Below the pieces are notes generated by a model, which saw only the letters and a program-made list of their open reading frames with translations, made no database searches and had not been told where the DNA came from. Below are positions 6,510-11,434 of a DNA stretch of 11,434 nucleotides, one piece after another. Where the stretch lies: positions 1 to 11,434 of the forward strand of contig CAZDZG010000034.1 of the NCBI GenBank assembly GCA_964509845.1, in the 5' to 3' direction. The position numbers and the translations under genes are program-made. Each line of letters opens with the position of its first letter. Position 1 is the first letter of the stretch. The stretch is from WYZ-LMO6 sp964509845. Its GTDB lineage: Archaea; Hadarchaeota; Hadarchaeia; Hadarchaeales; WYZ-LMO6.

Positions 6510-7612
6510 GGGGACTGGATCCGTGGGGGACGGGCCTACCGGAGGACTACGCCAGGCTCATGCAGGAGTTCGGGATAGGGGACTTCAGGGAGCTCCTCCC
6601 CCGCATCCCCGATCCCCTCCCCCTCATGACCAGGGGGGTGATCTTCGGCCACCGGGACTTTGAGAGGGTGCTGGACAGGATGCTGAGGGGGGAGAGGTAC
6701 GCGGTGATGACGGGGCTGATGCCCAGCGGGAAGATGCACCTGGGGCACAAGATGGTGGTGGATCAGCTGATCTGGTACCAGCGCAGGGGAGGGGAGATCT
6801 TCCTCTGCATGGCGGACATGGAGGCCTTCTCGGCCAGAGGTCTGCCCTACGAGCGCTCCAAGGAAATAGCCTTCGAGGAGTACCTCCTCAACTGCGAGGC
6901 CCTGGGGCTGGAGCTGGAGAGGTGCAGGGTCTACTTCCAGTCGAGGAGCGCGGAGGTCCAGGGGCTGGCCTACAGCCTGGCCAGGAAGGTCAACCTCAGC
7001 GAGGTGAGGGCCATCTACGGCTTCTCCGGCGAGACCCATCTCTCGCACCTCTACTATCCCATGATAGACGTGGCCGACATCCTCCACCCCCAGCTGGAGG
7101 AGTTCGGGGGCCCCCGCCCCACCGTGGTCCCGGTGGGGGTGGATCAGGATCCCCACCTCAGGCTGGCCAGGGACGTGGCGGCCAAGTTCTCCGAGGAGTA
7201 CGGCTTCCTCCCCCCCTCCTCCACCTATCACCGCCTGATGAGGGACCTGTTCGGGGGAAAGATGTCCAGCAGCAGGCCCGAGTCCGCCCTCTTCCTCACC
7301 GACCCCCCCGAGGTCTGGGAGAGGAAGCTCTGGGAGGCCCTCACGGGGGGGAGACCCACGGCCAGGGAGCAGAGGGAGAAGGGGGGGGAGCCCTCCAAGT
7401 GCCTGGTGTACGAGCTCTGCCTCTATCACTTCCTACCGGGGGACAGGGAGCTGCTGGAGATGAGGGAGAGGTGCGAGAGAGGTGAGCTCATCTGTGGGGA
7501 CTGCAAGAGGGAGGTGGCGGGGCTGGCCAGGGCGTTCCTGAGGGAGCTGGAGGAGAGGAGGGAGGAGGCCAGGGCCAGGGTGGAGGAGCTCCTGAGGGAG
7601 ATCTACCCGTAG
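6506..7612 (+). CDS. trpS: Tryptophanyl-tRNA synthetase (archaeal/eukaryotic type)
   Basis: This class Ic synthetase charges tRNA-Trp with tryptophan. It has 368 residues. The N-terminus (LDPWG, DYARLMQEFGI) is that of archaeal TrpRS. The Rossmann fold shows the HIGH-type signature PSGKMHLGH at 73-81 and GVDQDPH at 211-217. The KMSKS loop is GKMSSS (251-256), the variant usual in this TrpRS group. Near the C-terminus C330 and C333 (ICGDCK) may form part of a metal site or anticodon-side structure. The start is a GTG that shares bases with the endA stop (GTGA, 6506-6509), with a GGAGGG stretch about 9 nt upstream as Shine-Dalgarno; this implies translational coupling to endA. The motif pattern separates it from TyrRS. 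Translation and tRNA-processing neighbours fit the assignment. Confidence 0.97.
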   Translation: MRGLDPWGTGLPEDYARLMQEFGIGDFRELLPRIPDPLPLMTRGVIFGHRDFERVLDRMLRGERYAVMTGLMPSGKMHLGHKMVVDQLIWYQRRGGEIFLCMADMEAFSARGLPYERSKEIAFEEYLLNCEALGLELERCRVYFQSRSAEVQGLAYSLARKVNLSEVRAIYGFSGETHLSHLYYPMIDVADILHPQLEEFGGPRPTVVPVGVDQDPHLRLARDVAAKFSEEYGFLPPSSTYHRLMRDLFGGKMSSSRPESALFLTDPPEVWERKLWEALTGGRPTAREQREKGGEPSKCLVYELCLYHFLPGDRELLEMRERCERGELICGDCKREVAGLARAFLRELEERREEARARVEELLREIYP

Positions 7613-7623
7613 GGTTTTATCCC
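7612..7623 (+). promoter_or_regulatory. Putative promoter (TATA-like box) of eL41
   Basis: GGGTTTTATCCC begins at the last base of the trpS stop codon and ends 21 nt before the eL41 ATG at 7645. Its A/T core is centred about 27 bp from that ATG, which predicts a leaderless or near-leaderless transcript. It differs in one position from the box read toward nrdJ (GGGTTATATCCC). Its short T-run could instead mark the end of the trpS transcript. Confidence 0.5.
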
Positions 7624-7644
7624 CGGGGGGGCAGGAAATCCCAG

Positions 7645-7758
7645 ATGGGGAAGAGACCGAGGAAGTGGAAGAAGAAGGGAAGGATGCGCTGGAAGTGGGT
7701 GAGAAAGAGGATGCGCAGGAAGCTCAGGAGGCTCAGGCAGAGGAAGAAGGGGGTCTGA
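7645..7758 (+). CDS. rpl41e: Large-subunit ribosomal protein eL41 (L41e)
   Basis: This tiny, extremely basic protein has 37 residues, more than half of them Lys or Arg. It begins MGKRPRKWKKKGR. The second half, MRWKWVRKRMRRKLRR and onward, aligns with the 25-residue eukaryotic eL41, whose hallmark is MRxKWxxKRxRR. In eukaryotic ribosomes eL41 is a single helix at the subunit bridge; the archaeal members I recall have the same N-terminal extension as here, so the length looks normal. ATG 7645 was chosen over the internal ATG 7684, which would give a 24-residue eukaryote-like form, because the extension matches archaeal homologues and the TATA-like box lies about 27 bp upstream. A weak AGGA precedes it. 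It lies between trpS and uL16, a translation context. Automatic gene callers easily miss it at this size. Confidence 0.85.
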   Translation: MGKRPRKWKKKGRMRWKWVRKRMRRKLRRLRQRKKGV

Positions 7759-7761
7759 AGA

Positions 7762-7776
7762 GGGGATTTAAGCCCC
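7762..7776 (+). promoter_or_regulatory. Putative promoter (TATA-like box) of uL16/L10e
   Basis: GGGGATTTAAGCCCC has 4-bp G/C arms around an A/T core, in the 36-bp gap between eL41 and uL16. The core is centred about 26 bp before the ATG at 7795, again predicting a transcript that starts near the start codon. The arms could also form a short hairpin, but no T-run follows, so it is read as a promoter and not as a terminator. Confidence 0.45.
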
Positions 7777-7794
7777 GGGTCCTAAGAAAGAAGG

Positions 7795-8325
7795 ATGCCC
7801 GTCAAACCGGGAAAGTGCTATAGGCACCTGGGAGGCCCCGCCTACACCAGAAGGGAGTTCGTGGACGGGGTCCCGCCTCCCCGCGTGACCTTCTTCGACA
7901 TGGGGAACCCCGGCGCGGACTTCCCCGTGGAGGTCTCGCTGGTGGCCAAGGAGCAGGGGCAGATCAGGCACAACGCCCTGGAGGCGGCCAGGATGGCCGC
8001 CAACAGGCTGCTGGAGAGGGTGGCGGGGAGGCAGAACTATCACCTGAAGATCCGCCTCTACCCCCACCACATCCTCCGGGACCACCCCATGGCCATCGGG
8101 GCCGGGGCGGACAGGGTGTCCGAGGGCATGCGTCTGGCCTTCGGCAGGCCCATAGGGACGGCGGTGAGGATCAAGGCCGATCAGAAGCTGATGACGGTGA
8201 GGGTGCCGGAGCAGTTCCTTCCCCTGGCCAAGGAGGCCCTGGAAAGGGCGGCCAGCAAGCTCCCCCTCAGGTGGAGGATGGTGGTGGAGAGGAAGGTTCA
8301 GAGCAGCACTCCCAGCAGCTCGTAG
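7795..8325 (+). CDS. rpl10e: Large-subunit ribosomal protein uL16 (archaeal L10e)
   Basis: This protein sits near the peptidyl-transferase centre and the A-site tRNA elbow of the large subunit. The 176 residues match archaeal L10e throughout: CYRHLGGPAYTRREFVDGVPPP at the N-terminus (split at about 8-29), FFDMGNPGADFPVEVSL, then the highly conserved QIRHNALEAARMAANR, NYHLKIRLYPHHILR and MAIGAGADRVSEGMRLAFGRP. The conserved fold ends near RMVVE (about 161-165). The last eleven residues, RKVQSSTPSSS, look non-conserved, and eight of them are read from DNA that also encodes, on the other strand, the end of the agmatinase-family gene (8298-8325). The ATG at 7795 agrees with homologues and lies about 26 bp after a TATA-like core. 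Confidence 0.97.
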   Translation: MPVKPGKCYRHLGGPAYTRREFVDGVPPPRVTFFDMGNPGADFPVEVSLVAKEQGQIRHNALEAARMAANRLLERVAGRQNYHLKIRLYPHHILRDHPMAIGAGADRVSEGMRLAFGRPIGTAVRIKADQKLMTVRVPEQFLPLAKEALERAASKLPLRWRMVVERKVQSSTPSSS

Positions 8326-9161
8326 ATGGCCCTGGCGGCGGCGAAGGCGGTGGCCCCCGTGTCGAAGGGGGGGGCCACCTCCACCACGTCGAATCCCTTC
8401 AGGTTCAGCCCCCCCAGCCCCCGGAGGATCCGGAGGAGGTCCAGCGTGCTCATTCCCCCCGGCTCGGGGGTGGTGACGGCGGGCGCGAAGGCGGGATCCA
8501 GCACGTCCAGGTCCAGCGTCAGGTAGACCGGGGAGGAGCCCACCTCCCTCCTCACCTCCCTGATTATCCCCTCCGCGTCCCCGAGCAGCTGTTCGGTGGT
8601 GTAGGACCTGATTCCCTTCCTCCTGGCGAACTCCTCCTCCTCGGAGGAGCAGGACCTCACCCCAAGCTGGATGAGCCTGCCCGGGTCAAGCCGGTCCAGC
8701 ACCCTCCTCATCACCGTGGCATGGTTCACCCTGCTTCCCAGGTATTCTTCCCTCAGGTCCCGGTGGGCGTCCAGCTGCAGGAGGTAGACGTCCCCGAAGG
8801 GCCTCAAGGAGAAGAGGGTGAGGGTATGCTCCCCCCCCAGCAGGGCCGGCAGCTTCCCGTCCGCCAGGATCCCCCCCACCGCCTCCTCTATCCTCCTGCC
8901 GTCCTCCGCCAGATCGGAGGAGAGGAGGAGGTCGCCCAGGTCGGCCACCCCCCCCTTTTCCGCCAGCTCCACCCCTAGGCTCATGAGATGGGTCTCCAGG
9001 TTGAGGGAGGCCTCCCTTATCCTGGAGGGGGCGAAGCGGGTCCCTCCCCGGTAGGAGGAGGTGGAATCCAGGGGAACGCCCAGGAAGACCACCCTCGCCT
9101 GCTCGTAGGGGCCCTCCAGCCCCCCGAAACCCGGCTTCACGCTTATGAGGGTGGGGGCCAT
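8298..9161 (-). CDS. speB: Agmatinase-family ureohydrolase (arginase superfamily)
   Basis: This binuclear-manganese enzyme probably hydrolyses agmatine, or an aminopropyl derivative of it, to urea and a polyamine. It has 287 residues. All expected metal ligands are present: H112 in GGEHT, D131/H133/D135 in LDAHRDLREEY, and D217/D219 in LTLDLDVLDPAFAP. H147 in VNHATVMRR matches the catalytic histidine and E261 in VEVAPPFD the conserved acidic residue. GGEH (against GGDH) and the TTPEPGG loop are those of the agmatinase branch, not of arginase. Thermophilic archaea may use N1-aminopropylagmatine instead of agmatine, and the sequence does not decide this. The ATG at 9161 follows the ppsA stop after one base (TGA-G-ATG), so it is the downstream gene of that operon. 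Its 3' end overlaps uL16 by 28 bp. Confidence 0.92.
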   Translation of the reverse strand: MAPTLISVKPGFGGLEGPYEQARVVFLGVPLDSTSSYRGGTRFAPSRIREASLNLETHLMSLGVELAEKGGVADLGDLLLSSDLAEDGRRIEEAVGGILADGKLPALLGGEHTLTLFSLRPFGDVYLLQLDAHRDLREEYLGSRVNHATVMRRVLDRLDPGRLIQLGVRSCSSEEEEFARRKGIRSYTTEQLLGDAEGIIREVRREVGSSPVYLTLDLDVLDPAFAPAVTTPEPGGMSTLDLLRILRGLGGLNLKGFDVVEVAPPFDTGATAFAAARAIYELLGVLL

Positions 9162-9162
9162 C

Positions 9163-11434
9163 TCAGCCCCTCAGCTTCTCCTCCAGCTCGTAGACCATGA
9201 GCCTGGTCCTGGCCACCGTGTCGGGGTTGACGGAGATGCTGTCTATGCCGCACCTCACCAGGAACTCCGTGAATTCGGGGTAGACACTGGGCGCCTGGCC
9301 GCAGATGGAGACGGTGACGCCCCGCGCGTGGGCCTTCCTGATGAGCTCCTCTATGGCCCTCTTCACCGCCTCGTTCCTTTCGTCGAAGTATCCCATGTTG
9401 GCCAGGATGCCGGAGTCCCTGTCCACCCCCAGCACCAGCTGGGTCAGGTCGTTGCTGCCTATGCTGAAGCCGTCGCAGAGCCGGGCGAACTCCTCCGCCA
9501 GGAAGACCATGCTCGGGACCTCGGCCATCAGCCAGACCTTGAACTTCTCCCCCCTCTCCAGTCCCTCCTCCCTCATGATCTGCAGGCACCTCTCCACCTC
9601 CCAGACGGTGCGGACGAAGGGGAGCATCACCCAGACGTTGTCCAGCCCCTCCTCCCTGACCTTCCTGATGGCCCTGCACTCCAGCCTGAAGGCCCTCTCG
9701 AACTGGGGGCTGATGTACCGGGAGACCCCCCTCCAGCCCAGCATGGGGTTGGCCTCCACGGGCTCGTACTTGTCCCCTCCCCTCAGCTCCCTGTACTCGT
9801 TGGTCTTGAAGTCGGAGAACCTCACCACCACGAACTTGGGGTAGATGGCCCTCGCCACCCTCGCTATTCCCTCCGCCAGCTTCTCCGTGTACCTCTCCTC
9901 CTCCCCCTTTTCCAGCAGGTAGTTGGGGTGCTCCCCTATCCAGCTGGCGATGATGAACTCCACCCTCATCAGGCCTATCCCGTCAAAGGGGAGGTCCTTG
10001 TACCTCTCTATCTCATCGGGTTCCCCCAGGTTCATCAGGATCTTCGTCCTGGTCTGGAGCCCGGCCACCTCCTCGGGGGAGATCGCCAGCGCCCTCTCCC
10101 TGGCCAGCAGCTCCTGGATCTCCCCCGGATAAACCAGTCCCTTCCTGGAGTCCAGGGTGATGAGCATGCCGTCGGAGAGGACCTGCAGGGCCTCCCTGGC
10201 CCCCACGATGCAGGGGATCCCCAGCTCCCTGGAGACGATGGCCGCGTGGGAGGTGATCCCCCCCTCCGTGGTGATGATGCCCCCGGCGATCTTCATGTAG
10301 GGTACCCAGTCGGGGGAGGTCATCTCCGTCACCAGGATCTCCCCCTTCTTCAGCTTCTGGGCGGCCTCCTGCGGGTTCTTCACGATCCTCACCCTCCCGA
10401 TGGCGGCCCCGGGGGAGGCGGGCAGACCCCTGAGCAGGGGCGGGTGCTTGACCTCCACCTCCATCGCCTTCTGCTCGTACAGGACCGTCACCGGCCTGGC
10501 CTGGAGCAGGAAGACCCTGCCGTCCTCGCTGGCCCACTCGAAGTCCTGGGGCGTGCGGTAGTGCTCCTCCAGCTTAAGGGCCAGCTCCCAGAGCTGCCTG
10601 AGCTCCTCCTCCGTCAGGCACTCCCTCTCCACCATCTCCGGCGGGACCTCCCTCTCCCTCACCCCTCCCTCGGGCAGGGCCACCGCCATCCTGGTCTTTC
10701 TTGCGACGTGCTTCTCCACCACCTTTCCCGTGCGCTTGTCCAGGACGTAGGTGTCGGGGGTCACCGCCCCCGACACCACCGCCTCCCCCTGCCCCCAGGA
10801 GGCCTCCACCACGATCTTGGTCTTGTCCCCCGTGGAGGGGTGGAGGGTGAAGCCCACCCCGGCCTTGTACCTGCCCCTGAGGTAGTCCTCCTCCTCCATC
10901 CTGCCCAGCTGCTTCTGCACCACCAGCGCGATGAGAACCTTCTCGTGCTCGAAGCCCTTCTTGGCCCTGTAGAAGGTGGCCCTGGAGGTGAAGAGGGAGG
11001 CCCAGCACCTCTTCACGGCCTCCAGCAGCTCCTCCTCCCCCTTAACGTTGAGGAGGGTGAGCTGCTGCCCGGCGAAGGAGGCATCGGGCACGTCCTCGGC
11101 GGTGGCCGAGCTCCTCACCGCCACGTACTCCTCCTCCTTTCCGAACCTCCTGGAGAGCTCCCGGTACTCCCTCACGATCTCCTCCTCTATCTCACGGGGC
11201 ATAGGGGAATTCTCGATCAGGGAGCGCAGCTCGCCCGTCACCCTGTCAAGCTCCACCGGATCGTCCACGTTTAGCCTTGCCAGCAGCCCCCTGATCCTGT
11301 CGGAAACTCCGTTTTTCTCTATGAACTCCCGGTAGGCGCGGGTGTTGATCACGAAGGCGTAGGGGACGGGCAGGCCTGCGTTGTGCATTTCCCCCAGATT
11401 GGCGGCCTTTCCCCCCACCTTGGCCAGGTCCTCC
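9163..11434 (-). CDS. ppsA: Phosphoenolpyruvate synthase (pyruvate, water dikinase), N-terminus cut by window edge
   Basis: This enzyme converts pyruvate, ATP and water to phosphoenolpyruvate, AMP and phosphate, feeding gluconeogenesis. 756 residues are visible and the frame stays open to the right edge (EDLAK-VGGKAANLGEM); about 10-20 N-terminal residues are probably missing. A GTG at 11418 is internal, because VGGK is the conserved start of the ATP-grasp domain. In visible numbering, VRSSATAEDVPDASFAGQQ (about 106-124) belongs to the ATP-binding domain. GGITSHAAIVSRELGIP carries the phosphorylated histidine, about residue 396, in the swivelling domain. The C-terminal barrel has LMRVEFI, GSNDLTQL and SICGQAPS with the catalytic cysteine at about 711. 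Total length near 770-800 suits PpsA, not pyruvate phosphate dikinase. The agmatinase-family gene follows after one base and is presumably co-transcribed. Confidence 0.96.
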   Translation of the reverse strand, partial: EDLAKVGGKAANLGEMHNAGLPVPYAFVINTRAYREFIEKNGVSDRIRGLLARLNVDDPVELDRVTGELRSLIENSPMPREIEEEIVREYRELSRRFGKEEEYVAVRSSATAEDVPDASFAGQQLTLLNVKGEEELLEAVKRCWASLFTSRATFYRAKKGFEHEKVLIALVVQKQLGRMEEEDYLRGRYKAGVGFTLHPSTGDKTKIVVEASWGQGEAVVSGAVTPDTYVLDKRTGKVVEKHVARKTRMAVALPEGGVREREVPPEMVERECLTEEELRQLWELALKLEEHYRTPQDFEWASEDGRVFLLQARPVTVLYEQKAMEVEVKHPPLLRGLPASPGAAIGRVRIVKNPQEAAQKLKKGEILVTEMTSPDWVPYMKIAGGIITTEGGITSHAAIVSRELGIPCIVGAREALQVLSDGMLITLDSRKGLVYPGEIQELLARERALAISPEEVAGLQTRTKILMNLGEPDEIERYKDLPFDGIGLMRVEFIIASWIGEHPNYLLEKGEEERYTEKLAEGIARVARAIYPKFVVVRFSDFKTNEYRELRGGDKYEPVEANPMLGWRGVSRYISPQFERAFRLECRAIRKVREEGLDNVWVMLPFVRTVWEVERCLQIMREEGLERGEKFKVWLMAEVPSMVFLAEEFARLCDGFSIGSNDLTQLVLGVDRDSGILANMGYFDERNEAVKRAIEELIRKAHARGVTVSICGQAPSVYPEFTEFLVRCGIDSISVNPDTVARTRLMVYELEEKLRG

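Noticed and set aside
7762..7776. Hairpin terminator after eL41
   Set aside because: The arms are only 4 bp and no T-run follows; the A/T core at 26 bp from the uL16 ATG fits a promoter better.
9145..11274. 709-residue plus-strand open frame
   Set aside because: It is the complement of PEP synthase and has no recognisable motif.
11416..11418. GTG as the start codon of PEP synthase
   Set aside because: The codon encodes the valine of the conserved VGGK motif of the ATP-grasp domain, and the frame continues upstream to the window edge.
1..11434. tRNA genes, CRISPR arrays, insertion sequences or long direct repeats
   Set aside because: Nearly all the DNA is occupied by recognised genes, and the spacers (66 bp or less) hold no cloverleaf, spaced repeats or terminal inverted repeats that I could see.

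Overview
This is a gene-dense, GC-rich piece of an archaeal chromosome (roughly two thirds G+C by eye, not measured). The archaeal assignment rests on the genes: an aEF-2 with the diphthamide histidine, a tRNA-splicing endonuclease of EndA type, an archaeal/eukaryotic-type TrpRS, ribosomal proteins eL41 and uL16 (L10e), and a protein that looks like the archaeal DUF1512 family. Arginine is mostly AGG, isoleucine is often ATA, and the sense strands are very purine-rich. These are habits of thermophilic archaea, so a thermophile is likely. The 179-residue EndA suggests the homotetrameric (euryarchaeal-type) enzyme. I cannot name the lineage.

Layout. Positions 1-2511 (minus strand) hold a class II ribonucleotide reductase (nrdJ) followed after one base by a corrinoid adenosyltransferase, cut by the left edge. 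The first enzyme needs adenosylcobalamin and the second makes it. A 66-bp divergent spacer (2512-2577) separates nrdJ from a membrane-anchored DUF1512-like protein on the plus strand. The promoter of aEF-2 lies inside the 3' end of that gene. aEF-2, endA and trpS follow with gaps of +6 and -4 bp and are probably one transcript. Next come a tiny gene, eL41 (37 codons), and uL16/L10e, each with its own TATA-like box.

Positions 8298-11434 (minus strand) hold a phosphoenolpyruvate synthase, cut by the right edge, followed after one base by an agmatinase-family ureohydrolase. The agmatinase 3' end overlaps the uL16 3' end by 28 bp, tail to tail. No gene-free stretch exceeds 66 bp.

The genes are mostly housekeeping: dNTP synthesis, translation, tRNA maturation, gluconeogenesis and polyamine/arginine metabolism. 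I see no mobile element, CRISPR array, tRNA or defence system. The most interesting signals are a repeated promoter form (GGG, six A/T, CCC) placed 19-21 nt before start codons, a 16-bp palindrome in the divergent spacer, the easily missed eL41 gene, and the one-base gene couplings.
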